A DNA stretch of 64,000 bases from an uncultured Lachnospiraceae bacterium (GTDB lineage Bacteria; Bacillota; Clostridia; Lachnospirales; Lachnospiraceae): contig CAJUDM010000010.1 of the NCBI GenBank assembly GCA_910584915.1, forward strand, positions 78,861-142,860, written 5' to 3'. Below the pieces are notes generated by a model. It did no database searches. It saw nothing but the letters and a program-made list of their open reading frames with translations, and was not told the DNA's origin. Positions 17,437-26,078 of the stretch are shown here, piece by piece (position 1 is the stretch's first letter; the number at the start of each line of letters is the position of its first letter). The position numbers and the translations under genes are program-made.

Positions 17437-17586
17437 CTATACAGGCTGTTTTGTCGAATTACGTTGGTTCTCGGAGATGCTCTGCTGCGCTAAGATCCCC
17501 ATGATAAAGATCCGCACTTTCTCGATCGTGGCGTCATCTCTGATTTTTTCAATATCTTCTTTTAAGGCCCGCTGTGCTTTAGTCAT
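17437..17586 (-). CDS. Small 49-residue protein divergent from an XRE regulator
   Basis: A short soluble protein, MTKAQRALKEDIEKIRDDA at its start, mostly helical with one hydrophobic stretch (KVRIFIMGILAQQ). A GGGGGAAGGGACG ribosome site fixes the ATG at 17586. An extended reading frame upstream is not needed. It is divergently placed from the XRE gene. The role is unknown; an antitoxin- or regulator-linked peptide is possible. Confidence 0.55.
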   Translation of the reverse strand: MTKAQRALKEDIEKIRDDATIEKVRIFIMGILAQQSISENQRNSTKQPV

Positions 17587-17719
17587 CGTCCCTTCCCCCT
17601 TTGTTTTGTTTATAACAACACTATAAGTTGTATAAAGCAGTTTGTCAAGCGGCTTTTCAATCCGCAATGTTGACATTTGCAATACACTTTGATATGCTTA
17701 CTTTGATGAGGTGACCATT

Positions 17720-18046
17720 ATGATCCATGAACGATTAAAGATTCTCTTAAAAGAACTCAATATATCCCAACGGCAGTTTGCCATGAAAATACATCTCGAC
17801 ACCGGTTACTTTTCCAAAATAATGAACGGCAAGGTCAATCCTCCTGACCGGATCCTGCTGCTTATTGAAAATGTTTTTCATGTAAACAAAGACTGGCTGG
17901 AAAACGGCCAGGGTGAAATATTTTCTGATCAGGGCATCTCTTTGGCCAAAAGGCAGGTTCTGGAATCTATTGACTATCTGAGTGACGAACAGGTCAATGC
18001 TGTTTCTTCTTTCATCAGATACCTGACCGAAAATTCCAGATTGTGA
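17720..18046 (+). CDS. XRE-family transcriptional regulator
   Basis: A 108-residue DNA-binding protein. The helix-turn-helix (residues about 1-60) includes LNISQRQFAMKIHLDTGYFSKIMNGKVNPPD, the usual XRE pattern. The HVNKDWLENGQGEIF segment after it is common in phage- and element-type repressors. A short C-terminal helix (about 75-105) could mediate dimerisation. GAGGTG lies seven bases before ATG 17720. A GTG at 17711 is the alternative. It is flanked by two copies of CGTCGGTTGCAG (17389-17400 and 18130-18141). Confidence 0.85.
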   Translation: MIHERLKILLKELNISQRQFAMKIHLDTGYFSKIMNGKVNPPDRILLLIENVFHVNKDWLENGQGEIFSDQGISLAKRQVLESIDYLSDEQVNAVSSFIRYLTENSRL

Positions 18047-18225
18047 TGCGGTGACAAAAAGTATGATCTCCTCCCCTTTCATCCTGTCCGGGATGTTGTT
18101 CTTACACTCATAGAACGAACAGAGAGTATCGTCGGTTGCAGGTTTCCCGAAATTTTTTCCGCATTGCACAGAAATCGGAAATAAGATATGAAAACTTATC
18201 AGAGAAATTTCAGAATTTCTGACGA

Positions 18226-18257
18226 AAACGGGACCGCCTGTTTCTGCGGTCCCGTTT
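18226..18257. terminator. Strong bidirectional terminator
   Basis: AAACGGGACCGC (18226-18237) and GCGGTCCCGTTT (18246-18257) form a perfect 12-bp stem with an 8-base loop. On the minus strand the stem ends in TTTT. It separates the XRE gene from the convergent cyclase gene. The rest of the 18047-18352 gap shows only short repeats. Confidence 0.7.
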
Positions 18258-18352
18258 ATGTATTCTGACAGGCGGCAGTACGCCTTTCCTCACTTCGCTG
18301 TCGTCCGCGCTATTCTGCAGGCAACGAGCCAGGCAGCTTGCTGCGGGGTATT

Positions 18353-19105
18353 TCACTCCGTGACAGCCCATACTCTGGCCGGCAGACCCGTGGCTCCTTC
18401 GATCCGGGGATAGGAGACAATAACCACCGCTCCGGCGGGAGCTACCTGATCCAGATTGGTGAGCACCTCCACCTGCAGCTTTCCCTGATCCAGCACATAG
18501 CGCTCGCAGGCCAGATCCCCGGCTTTGGCCGCCTCCAGGGAAGCGTCCGTATCCAACGTCTCGTGGCCGTTGGCTGCCGCTTTCCGCTCCTCATATATAT
18601 ATTTCAGAGCTTCCATGGACCATCCCGGGAAATTCTCCCCGCCCTCGTCATCCGTACCTGAAAGAGCGTCCATATCCGGCCACTTCTTCGACCAGTCTGT
18701 ACGCAGCGCTACAAAAGCGCCCTCAGGAATGGGGCCATATTTTGCCTCATATTCCTTCATGTCTTCCACAGTCACCACATAGGTCGGATCATCCTTCACT
18801 TTTCCGGAGATATCCACCACGCAGAGCGGGAAGATCAGATCTTTTACACCATAGGTCTCCGACAGCTCCCGTTCCTTGATGAAATGTCCTGGAAAATCAA
18901 TGTGCGTGCCGAACTGTCCCGGAAATTTAAAGGTCTGAATCAGGCAGTCCAGCATTTCATTCCCCCAGTCATAGCAGGTGGTCCCCAACTCCACAGAACC
19001 CTCCGGAATGCCGGCCCAGTAAGGACTGTCATTATTCAGAGAATGCGACAGTTCCACCCAACGGTATTTCTTTGCTTCTTTTAGTGCTTCCCATAACTTG
19101 TACAT
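18353..19105 (-). CDS. Cyclase/kynurenine-formamidase-like metal hydrolase
   Basis: A 250-residue cytosolic protein of the cyclase family (KynB-like). The signature metal-binding motif is GTHIDFPGHF (residues about 69-78), preceded by WVELSHSLNNDSPYW near the N-terminus. Later conserved segments include VALRTDWSKKW and FPGWSMEALKYI. The family hydrolyses amides or cyclic imides using Mn or Zn. The substrate cannot be told and no tryptophan-degradation gene is nearby. AGGAGGAG precedes the ATG. It is monocistronic, with a strong terminator after it. Confidence 0.85.
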   Translation of the reverse strand: MYKLWEALKEAKKYRWVELSHSLNNDSPYWAGIPEGSVELGTTCYDWGNEMLDCLIQTFKFPGQFGTHIDFPGHFIKERELSETYGVKDLIFPLCVVDISGKVKDDPTYVVTVEDMKEYEAKYGPIPEGAFVALRTDWSKKWPDMDALSGTDDEGGENFPGWSMEALKYIYEERKAAANGHETLDTDASLEAAKAGDLACERYVLDQGKLQVEVLTNLDQVAPAGAVVIVSYPRIEGATGLPARVWAVTE

Positions 19106-19187
19106 GTACTTCTCCTCCTATTTAAATTTTACCTTTTCATAACTGCCCTTTTCCGACCACCGCAAAACCAAACTGCCGTCAAAACTG

Positions 19188-20078
19188 CTACAGTCTCTCG
19201 CTGAAATAACTCTTGTAGCCCTCCCCGAATATCTCCGTGGCGTCCGAGACGATCATAAACGCCTCCGGGTCCTCCTCCTTCACGATCTGCTGAGCCTTCG
19301 GCGCCAGGGGCTTCCGCATCACGCACATCAGAACCTTCTTCTCTTTCCCGCTGTAGGCGCCCTCCCCCTGCAGGGCGGTAACACCGATGTCCAGATCCGC
19401 CAGCAGCCTCTCCGTGATCTGCTTCGGACGGTCGCTGATGATATAGATCATCTTCGCGCCGTCTTTTCCGTAGAGCACCGTATCCATCACGACAGAGCTG
19501 ACAAAAATCGCAACCGCCGCATAGAGCGCGGTCTCCAGATTCCGAAACATGATGCCGGATAAGGTGACCACCACTGCATCCATGATCAGATACAGATTGC
19601 CGGTCTTTAAGTGCCGATAGCGCAGGCGCAGTATCTTCACGATAATGTCGACGCCCCCGGTCGTAGCGCCCGCCTTCAATATCATCCCCATGGAGACCGC
19701 CATGACCGTGCCGCCGGCAGCAGCAGCCAGCAGCTTATCCGTCGTGAGCGGCGCAAATCCCGAGAGCATATTGGTAAAAGCGGAACTGACTATCGTACAG
19801 TAAATAGTGGAGATCAGAAATTTCATGCCGAATTTCCAGAGCCCCAGCGCCAGGATCGGTATATTGATCAAGAGAATCCACGTACCTGTGGGAATCGGGG
19901 TAATGCGGCTGAGCATAATGGAAACACCGCTCACCCCGCCCGGCGCCAGATTATTCGGATCGAGAAACAGGCTGATCCCAACGGCATAGGTCAGGGAAAA
20001 GACCGTGATCACCACATAATTCCAGATCATCTTAAACGCCTTTTTCCGTTCCAGTTTTTCCCGCACCGCTTTTACCAT
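19188..20078 (-). CDS. YitT family membrane protein (DUF161 + DUF2179)
   Basis: A 296-residue protein with five or six membrane spans in the first 200 residues. Typical YitT segments are FLDPNNLAPGGVSGVSIMLS and LKAGATTGGVDIIVKIL. A C-terminal cytoplasmic DUF2179 domain (about 215-290) contains MIYIISDRPKQITERLLADLD and EDPEAFMIVSDATEIFGEGY. Function is unknown for the family. The gene starts 21 bp after the threonine ammonia-lyase stop, so they form an operon. GAGGAAAAAGGGG precedes the ATG. Confidence 0.88.
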   Translation of the reverse strand: MVKAVREKLERKKAFKMIWNYVVITVFSLTYAVGISLFLDPNNLAPGGVSGVSIMLSRITPIPTGTWILLINIPILALGLWKFGMKFLISTIYCTIVSSAFTNMLSGFAPLTTDKLLAAAAGGTVMAVSMGMILKAGATTGGVDIIVKILRLRYRHLKTGNLYLIMDAVVVTLSGIMFRNLETALYAAVAIFVSSVVMDTVLYGKDGAKMIYIISDRPKQITERLLADLDIGVTALQGEGAYSGKEKKVLMCVMRKPLAPKAQQIVKEEDPEAFMIVSDATEIFGEGYKSYFSERL

Positions 20079-20099
20079 ACCCCTTTTTCCTCTTTTCCC

Positions 20100-21311
20100 C
20101 TAAATATTCGTCGTTGTGAGCTTCGGCTGATATCCATTATGTTTCAACGCATCGATAATTTTATTCTTATGTTCCGTTCCAAAAGCTTCCATTGTGATCT
20201 TGAGTTCCACAGCCGCATTCCGGTTCGTTGTGACAAACTGATTGTGCTCGAGCTTGATCACGTTGCCGTTCTCCTCCGCGATAATGCCTGCCACCCTGCA
20301 CAGCTCGCCCGGTTTATCAGGCAGAAGCACCGACACCGTAAAGATCCTGTCGCGGAAGATCAGCCCCTGCTGTACCACCGAGGACATGGTGATCACATCC
20401 ATATTGCCGCCGCTCAAGATAGATACCACCCTCTTGTCCTTGCAGTCCAGATGCTTGATCGCCGCCACCGTCAAAAGCCCGGAATTCTCGATCACCATCT
20501 TATGGTTTTCCACCATATCCAGGAAGGAAACCACCAGTTCCTCATCCTCCACCGTGATAATGCCGTCCAGGTTCTTCTGGATATAGGGGAATATCTTCTC
20601 CCCGGGCGTCTTCACCGCCGTACCGTCCGCAATCGTGGAAACGCTCTGCAGAGTCGTCACTTTATTGTTCTTCAAGGACTCCTGCATGCATGCCGCTCCC
20701 GCAGGCTCCACGCCGATCACCTGGATCTTCGGATTTAACAGCTTTGCCAGCGTGGAGACGCCCGTCGCCAGCCCGCCGCCGCCGATGGGCACCAAAATGA
20801 TATCCACAAGGGGTAGTTCCTTCACGATCTCCATGGCGATCGTCCCCTGCCCTGTCGCCACCGCGGGATCATCGAAGGGATGTACAAAAGTATATCCATT
20901 CTCCTCCGCCAGCTTCAGCGCATGGGCACAGGCTTCATCATACACATCCCCGTGCAGGATCACTTCCGCCCCGTAGCCCTTTGTGCGGTTGACTTTGATC
21001 AGCGGTGTGGTCGTCGGCATGACGATGACCGCCTTCACGCCATAACACTGTGCCGCATAGGCGACGCCCTGGGCATGGTTACCCGCTGACGCCGTGATCA
21101 GCCCCCTCTGCCTCTCTTCCTCCGTCAGCGTGCTCAGTTTATAATATGCCCCGCGGACTTTGTACGCCCCCGTAAACTGCATGTTTTCCGGCTTTAAATA
21201 TACCCTGTTTCCACTCTGTCTGCTCAAAAAATCGCTGTAGACCAGCTTCGTTTCCAATGTGACTTTTTTGACCTCCTCACAGGCTTCCTCAAATTTGTCT
21301 AACGTCAGCAT
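20100..21311 (-). CDS. Threonine ammonia-lyase (with ACT domain)
   Basis: A 403-residue PLP enzyme that deaminates L-threonine to 2-oxobutanoate and ammonia. The Schiff-base Lys lies in FTGAYKVRGAYYK. SAGNHAQGVAYAAQ is the substrate loop and PIGGGGLATG binds the PLP phosphate. Residues about 328-403 form one ACT domain (RIFTVSVLLPDKPGELCRVA). The short length with a single ACT domain matches the ilvA/tdcB short forms found in Clostridia rather than the long E. coli IlvA. Neighbours do not decide between isoleucine synthesis and catabolism. It precedes the YitT gene in one transcript. Confidence 0.92.
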   Translation of the reverse strand: MLTLDKFEEACEEVKKVTLETKLVYSDFLSRQSGNRVYLKPENMQFTGAYKVRGAYYKLSTLTEEERQRGLITASAGNHAQGVAYAAQCYGVKAVIVMPTTTPLIKVNRTKGYGAEVILHGDVYDEACAHALKLAEENGYTFVHPFDDPAVATGQGTIAMEIVKELPLVDIILVPIGGGGLATGVSTLAKLLNPKIQVIGVEPAGAACMQESLKNNKVTTLQSVSTIADGTAVKTPGEKIFPYIQKNLDGIITVEDEELVVSFLDMVENHKMVIENSGLLTVAAIKHLDCKDKRVVSILSGGNMDVITMSSVVQQGLIFRDRIFTVSVLLPDKPGELCRVAGIIAEENGNVIKLEHNQFVTTNRNAAVELKITMEAFGTEHKNKIIDALKHNGYQPKLTTTNI

Positions 21312-21456
21312 TCTGCACCTCCTGCTAATTTATTTTTCCTGTATCATACTCTGCTGTATTATAATGAACGGGAACCTTCTCTGTCTGTCAACACAATTTC
21401 CGGTCGATAGTGATTCGCCCGTAAATCACTCCGCACACTGTGCGGGCTTATGCTGT

Positions 21457-22386
21457 TTACTCCACATCAAACAATGCGTTGACAAACGCCTCCGCGTCAA
21501 ACTTTTGCAGATCCTCCAGTTTCTCGCCCACGCCGATATATTTCACCGGCACCTGTAATTCCGACTGGATCGCCACCGCGATACCGCCCTTCGCCGTGCC
21601 GTCCATCTTTGTCAGGATGATCCCGGTCAGGTCTGTCACCGAACCGAACTCTTTCGCCTGCTGCAGGGCATTCTGCCCGGTGGTGGCATCGAGCACGATC
21701 AGGTTCTCCCGGTGGGCATCGGGAAATTCCCGCTCGATGATACGGTTCATCTTCTTCAACTCTTCCATCAGGTTCTTCTTATTGTGAAGCCTGCCCGCAG
21801 TATCGCAGATCAAAACATCCGCACCTCTCGCTTTCGCGGCGGACACCGCGTCGAACAGCACCGAAGCCGGGTCCGCCCCTTCTCTGCCGCCCACCAGTTC
21901 CACTCCCGCGCGGTTTGCCCACTCCGTGAGCTGTTCCCCAGCCGCCGCACGGAACGTATCGCAGGCGCCGATGATCACTTTCTTTCCCTGCGCTTTCAGC
22001 GTGCCCGCAAGCTTTCCAACTGAGGTTGTCTTGCCCACGCCGTTGACGCCGATAATAAAAAGAACAGACTGTCTGTGCTCAAAATCATAAGCTGTATCCG
22101 GCGCATCCATCTGCTCCCTGATATTCCGGATCAGAAATTCCTTACAGTCCGCCGGCTCCTTGATATGGTACTCCCGCACCTGCACCCTGAGTTTTTCGAG
22201 GATCGCGTCGGTGGCCCGGATTCCCACGTCCCCCATGATCAGGATCTCCTCCAGTTCCTCATAAAAATCCTCATCGATATTGGGAAAACCATTAAAAACA
22301 TTGTCGATCCCGTAAACAATATTGTTCCTGGTCTTGGTCAGCCCCTCCTTCAGGCGGCTGAAAAAGCCCTTCTTCTCTTCTCCCAC
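21457..22386 (-). CDS. ftsY: Signal recognition particle receptor FtsY
   Basis: A 309-residue SRP GTPase that docks ribosome-SRP complexes at the membrane. The N domain covers residues 1-90. The G domain has GVNGVGKTTSVGKLAG, DTFRAAAGEQL, DTAGRLHNKKNLM and TKMDGTAKGG. The C-terminal helix ends at FVNALFDVE. The acidic A domain of E. coli FtsY is absent, as in most Firmicutes. It starts with GTG at 22386 behind AGGAGG. It is last in a run with a P-loop kinase, a TraX-like protein and a lipoprotein, and lies 3.7 kb from smc rather than next to it. Confidence 0.97.
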   Translation of the reverse strand: MGEEKKGFFSRLKEGLTKTRNNIVYGIDNVFNGFPNIDEDFYEELEEILIMGDVGIRATDAILEKLRVQVREYHIKEPADCKEFLIRNIREQMDAPDTAYDFEHRQSVLFIIGVNGVGKTTSVGKLAGTLKAQGKKVIIGACDTFRAAAGEQLTEWANRAGVELVGGREGADPASVLFDAVSAAKARGADVLICDTAGRLHNKKNLMEELKKMNRIIEREFPDAHRENLIVLDATTGQNALQQAKEFGSVTDLTGIILTKMDGTAKGGIAVAIQSELQVPVKYIGVGEKLEDLQKFDAEAFVNALFDVE

Positions 22387-22396
22387 AGCAATCCTC

Positions 22397-22933
22397 CTAT
22401 ATATTCTTCTCCCACTCCAATAACTCTATATCAGCATAATATATTTCATCAATAAAAATATATTCTTCACCATATATTCTGCACTTCTCAAGCATCCGCT
22501 CGTTGTCCCTGCGCGCCATTTCCTGCGTGAAGGGCTCATCGCAGCACCGCTTTTCGATCACGCTTTCAAACCTTATTATGTCATCAAAATGCTCCTCGAT
22601 ATACCGCTCACTCATAACCAGACAGTAAAATCTGATCTTTTCCAAATACTCCTCATCAAAATCCTCCGCCCAGTCGAAGGGTATATAACAACCCTCCACA
22701 ATGAGATCCTGCTCATTTTCGACAGCCGTCTTAACCATTTCACACACGATCCGCCACAGATAATCCGTCAATGCCTCTTCGTCACTGAGAGGCGTGAGCG
22801 CCGTGTTGCCGCTGCGGATGATCCCCATTTTCAGATGGTCTATGGAAAGGTACGGAACCTTATATTTTTCGAGAAGCCTCTGTGCAAGCGCCGTCTTCCC
22901 CGTATGGGAAGCCCCTGTGATTAAAATGACCAT
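22397..22933 (-). CDS. P-loop nucleotide kinase-like protein
   Basis: A 178-residue protein with a Walker A motif at its N-terminus (ILITGASHTGKTALAQRLL). A central EGCYIPFDW segment and an arginine-rich lid-like part with EMARRDNERMLEKC follow. The overall layout resembles small-molecule kinases such as 2-phosphoglycerate or shikimate-type kinases, but the substrate is not recognisable. It abuts the TraX-like gene (stop and start adjacent) and precedes ftsY by 10 bp. Confidence 0.7.
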   Translation of the reverse strand: MVILITGASHTGKTALAQRLLEKYKVPYLSIDHLKMGIIRSGNTALTPLSDEEALTDYLWRIVCEMVKTAVENEQDLIVEGCYIPFDWAEDFDEEYLEKIRFYCLVMSERYIEEHFDDIIRFESVIEKRCCDEPFTQEMARRDNERMLEKCRIYGEEYIFIDEIYYADIELLEWEKNI

Positions 22934-23683
22934 TTACCCTCCGATCATCACCCCGATATCACCATGCATCGCAAGCCGCACCGCGCCGCAGATAACCAGG
23001 TGCAGCGGATAGTACACATAAAACAGATACTTCATCCCCTTCCACTTCCCCCGCTCTCCATTATAGCACTTTAACAGAGGAATGGTAAGTGCCGTGAACA
23101 ACTGGATCACGCCATAGACAGGATGAATAAACAGCGCATAGACGACCGCATACATTGCCACATAAACCATCATGCCCCGCATCTGCCTCTTAAAATCCCC
23201 CCGATGCTCCCCGATCTCCACAATTGCCATCACCGCAATACAGCTCCAGTCAGAACAGAAGGTAAGCACACAGATCCCCAGGATCAGGACCGTCTTTAGC
23301 CGCTGCGAGATCCTCTCAGAGTCCGTTACCGTCAGCGCGATCACGCCCCAGAACAGTGACCATATCACACTCGTCTGATTAAAAATGGAAGTCTGAAACG
23401 GAATAAACGGAATGCCAAACGCAAAATTATAGGCAAAATGACTGATCAGCGCAAACCCCAAAAGCCGCAGGGCATACTTTTTCCTGTCGCGGGTATAGTG
23501 GTAGCCCTCCGCGATAAAAAACCAGAAAACCGGCGCCGCCAGCCTCCCGAAAATATGCAGCAGAATGATCCACCAGGCAGTCGGATACCCAGGAAACACC
23601 ACTGAAACCACATGGTCCACCGTCATAGCAATAAGTGCGATGCATTTTAACTGATTTCCACTCAATAATCTTTTATTCATCAT
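22934..23683 (-). CDS. TraX-like membrane protein
   Basis: A 249-residue integral membrane protein with about eight spans. QLKCIALIAMTVDHV near the start, HIFGRLAAPVFWFFIAEGYHYT and the C-terminal YVYYPLHLVI are TraX family signatures. TraX of F plasmid N-acetylates pilin. The chromosomal Firmicute relatives are acyltransferase-like proteins of unknown substrate, so conjugation is not implied. The ATG at 23683 overlaps the stop of the upstream lipoprotein gene (ATGA), indicating translational coupling. A GTG nine bases upstream is an alternative. Confidence 0.82.
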   Translation of the reverse strand: MMNKRLLSGNQLKCIALIAMTVDHVVSVVFPGYPTAWWIILLHIFGRLAAPVFWFFIAEGYHYTRDRKKYALRLLGFALISHFAYNFAFGIPFIPFQTSIFNQTSVIWSLFWGVIALTVTDSERISQRLKTVLILGICVLTFCSDWSCIAVMAIVEIGEHRGDFKRQMRGMMVYVAMYAVVYALFIHPVYGVIQLFTALTIPLLKCYNGERGKWKGMKYLFYVYYPLHLVICGAVRLAMHGDIGVMIGG

Positions 23684-24276
23684 ACTATCCACGCATAAGA
23701 ATCGCCCGATATCTTCTCTGACTCATCCAAAGAGATCTCCAACATAATATCCCCGTTCGGATCCCCGGCATCCATCATCCCCACCACAAGATAGCGGTCC
23801 GCCACATAATAAGCCGTCCCGGCTCCCTCTTCCTCGTAATATACCGGCTCCGCCTCCCCTTTCACGGTAAGCGCCGCGGCGAGATCCTCCGCTTCCAGTT
23901 CCCCTTCCATTCCGACAAGCAGATCCCCCAGCTTTCCCTCCAGCCGGACACATACCGCATCGTCCGTCAACACCGGTCCCGCCGACTCCTCATCATACTC
24001 CCCGGAAAAAACGGCATAAACCTCCGTGTCATCTATCTGCGCCGCATAAAACGCCGCATGCAAAAACTCAGCTTCCCTCTCATTTTCCTCCCGGAATTCC
24101 CCGTAAGCAATATTTCTATACCGAAGCAGTTCCGGAGAAATCTCAACATTCCACGCCGCTTTATCCGCCGCCGTCCCCTCTGTTTCAGCCGCCCCGCATC
24201 CAGCTAAAACCAATGCCACACTCAAAAAAGCAGCCCAAATTCTCCTTTGCCCCACGCTATATCCTTCCATCCCCAT
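23680..24276 (-). CDS. Lipoprotein of unknown function
   Basis: A protein of about 198 residues with a lipoprotein signal: a basic start, a hydrophobic core, then LVLAGC as lipobox, so Cys is lipidated at the membrane. The mature part is acidic and contains FLHAAFYAAQIDDTEVYAVF and a C-terminal DPNGDIMLEISLDES. Several in-frame ATGs exist (24303, 24294, 24276, 24270). 24276 is chosen because AGACAGG lies just upstream and gives a normal signal length. It overlaps the TraX-like gene. The upstream end of the frame runs into a broken gene copy. No family recognised. Confidence 0.65.
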   Translation of the reverse strand: MGMEGYSVGQRRIWAAFLSVALVLAGCGAAETEGTAADKAAWNVEISPELLRYRNIAYGEFREENEREAEFLHAAFYAAQIDDTEVYAVFSGEYDEESAGPVLTDDAVCVRLEGKLGDLLVGMEGELEAEDLAAALTVKGEAEPVYYEEEGAGTAYYVADRYLVVGMMDAGDPNGDIMLEISLDESEKISGDSYAWIV

Positions 24277-24297
24277 TCCTGTCTGTTTCCCCATCCA

Positions 24298-24345
24298 ACC
24301 CATTTCCCCTGATCAGCATCTGCGTATCATATTTAAACTCTCTTA
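24298..24345 (-). pseudogene. Broken duplicate of the DAK-like mini-gene
   Basis: About 48 bp translate as EFKYDTQMLIRGNGLDG. This matches the start of the intact gene 360 bp upstream (EFKYDTQLLIEGNGLNE) at both DNA and protein level, then runs to a stop near 24260. Only this stub remains. It lies immediately before the lipoprotein start and may have supplied its leader region. Confidence 0.65.
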
Positions 24346-24456
24346 TTGGAAAAGTGTTTCCGGTTGTTGTATTCTATTTTCCATCCTGCCTGGATTCGCA
24401 GTGGCTGTAATTCATAGTACACTTATTTTTCCTCTACAATTTTGGAAAGAGAGTAT

Positions 24457-24708
24457 TTACCCCTTCAGCCCTCTCGCCTGCCTGTCCATATCCTCGACCA
24501 CAATGTCATAAATCTCCCCGAGCGAAGCGCAATACTCCAGCACCTTCCACGGCTCATTCGTATGAAAATGAATCTTGATCAGCTCCTCATCCCCAACCGC
24601 CAGAAGACAGTCTCCCTCAAAATGCTCATGAAAATACTCCGTCACAACATCCTCATTCAGTCCATTTCCCTCGATCAGCAACTGCGTATCATACTTAAAC
24701 TCCAGCAT
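24457..24708 (-). CDS. Stand-alone DAK/YloV C-terminal-like mini-protein
   Basis: An 83-residue protein, FKYDTQLLIEGNGLNEDVV, followed by GDCLLAVGDEELIKIHFHTNEPWKVLEYC and ending IYDIVVEDMDRQ. This corresponds to a C-terminal segment of the large YloV/FakA (dihydroxyacetone-kinase-related) proteins, including the KIHFHTNEP motif, but nothing precedes it. GGAGG lies five bases before the ATG at 24708. It could bind the same partner as the full-length protein (inference). A partial copy sits downstream. Confidence 0.7.
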   Translation of the reverse strand: MLEFKYDTQLLIEGNGLNEDVVTEYFHEHFEGDCLLAVGDEELIKIHFHTNEPWKVLEYCASLGEIYDIVVEDMDRQARGLKG

Positions 24709-24785
24709 ATTCCCTCCTGTCATATCACTAATCACCTCTATATCCAACCGCTTGAAATCTTTGGGGGCATATCAACGTATCTGAA

Positions 24786-26018
24786 TTACACATCTTCGTG
24801 ACAATCCTTTTTCTGCTGATTAAGCTTGTACTCTTCCTCGGCAATCTCTATCTGCTGCTGTATCTGTTCTGCCGTAGGCAGGTATTCCTGAATTTCCTGT
24901 ATCTTCACATTATCGTATGTCGCAACACCCATCGGCGTTGTAATCCCCTGAAACGCCAGCTGTACTTCAGTGCGATCCATATCTTTGCAGATCAGCAATC
25001 CGATTGTCGGGTTATCACTCTCCCTGCACAGGAATTCATTTACGGCATTCACATAAAAATTAAGCTTGCCGGCAAATTCGGGATCGAAAGGCCTTACCTT
25101 TAACTCCAATACCACATAGCATCGCAGGTAAATATGGTAAAATAGCAAATCAATCTTTCTGGTTTTTCCGGAAACGATGATTTCCTTCTGTCTTCCGACA
25201 AATGCCCAGCCTTCACCGAGTTCAAGAAGAAATCTCGTCATTCTCTGCTCAATAGCCGTTTCCAGTGCTTCCTCATCATACTCCTCCGGAAGCATTACGA
25301 AGCCAAGATCATAATTACCCTTCAAAAGTTCCTGCGCAAGCCTGCCCTGTGGAACAGGAAGCTTATCGGAAAAATTTGTAATGGCAGAACCGGATGTGTG
25401 ATAAAAGTCAGCACGAATACAATTATCCAGCGCATTGCGGCTCCAACCTTCTTCTATCGTTTTTCTTACATAAAAAAGAGCCTCATCTAAGTCTTTACAT
25501 TTTGTGATTATATCTACATGATGTCCCCATGGAATAAATCCAAATATTACAGGGAACGGGATTTCTGCAACAACTTGTTGCAGTTTTTTGTTTGAATGCA
25601 ATTCCTGGACTTCAACAGCAACCTGCTATAGTTTTAAGCTGCCTGTATCCATCTGCTTTTCCAATGCATCAAAGGCTTCGCCCACATCATCATAAGATGT
25701 ATAAAATAAATACCATTTTTTCATATTCCACAGATTACGTGCAGAGAATCCTTTTACATCCGGGAATTCACTCTGCAAATCAAGGCTGACCTGCTCGACA
25801 ATTCCATTTCCCCACTTTTCTTCAGCTTTACGTATGACAAGATCTCTGCCAAGCTGCCAATTGAACAACAACTGTTCAGAATTAACCTTTACAGCAGCTT
25901 TTATTCTCGCATGACGGAATCGCTGTTTTATCTCATAGATCCATTGAACATAATCGTTATCAAGATTCACATCATGCGTGCGGACTACTCTATGCCTATC
26001 ATTTCTGTTTTTACTCAT
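24786..26018 (-). pseudogene. YhcG/DUF1016 PD-(D/E)XK nuclease gene interrupted by an in-frame TAG
   Basis: Two halves of one family lie in the same frame. 26018-25626 encodes the N-terminal DUF1016 domain (FNWQLGRDLVIRKAEEKWGNG, FPDVKGFSARNLWNMKKWY). 25601-24786 encodes the C-terminal PD-(D/E)XK nuclease part, with KIDLLFYHIYLRCYVVLELK and GLLICKD as the core. Between them a TAG codon (after KL) is followed by eight sense codons with no shift of frame, so one nonsense change splits a gene of about 410 codons. A TTG at 25601 could restart translation of the second half. Intact YhcG proteins are nucleases linked to mobile elements and restriction. Confidence 0.75.
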
Positions 26019-26078
26019 ATATGTTATTCTTTCCGAATCAAATCGATCCTAACTCCTAAATTGCGTGCCATCCGGCAA

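Noticed and set aside
17747..18169. Minus-strand frame of 140 codons over the XRE gene
   Set aside because: It is antisense to a clear regulator. The piece beyond the XRE gene shows no start signal.
22934..23683. Conjugation locus based on the TraX-like protein
   Set aside because: No other transfer gene is near it, and chromosomal TraX-like acyltransferases are common. It is coupled to a lipoprotein and housekeeping genes.
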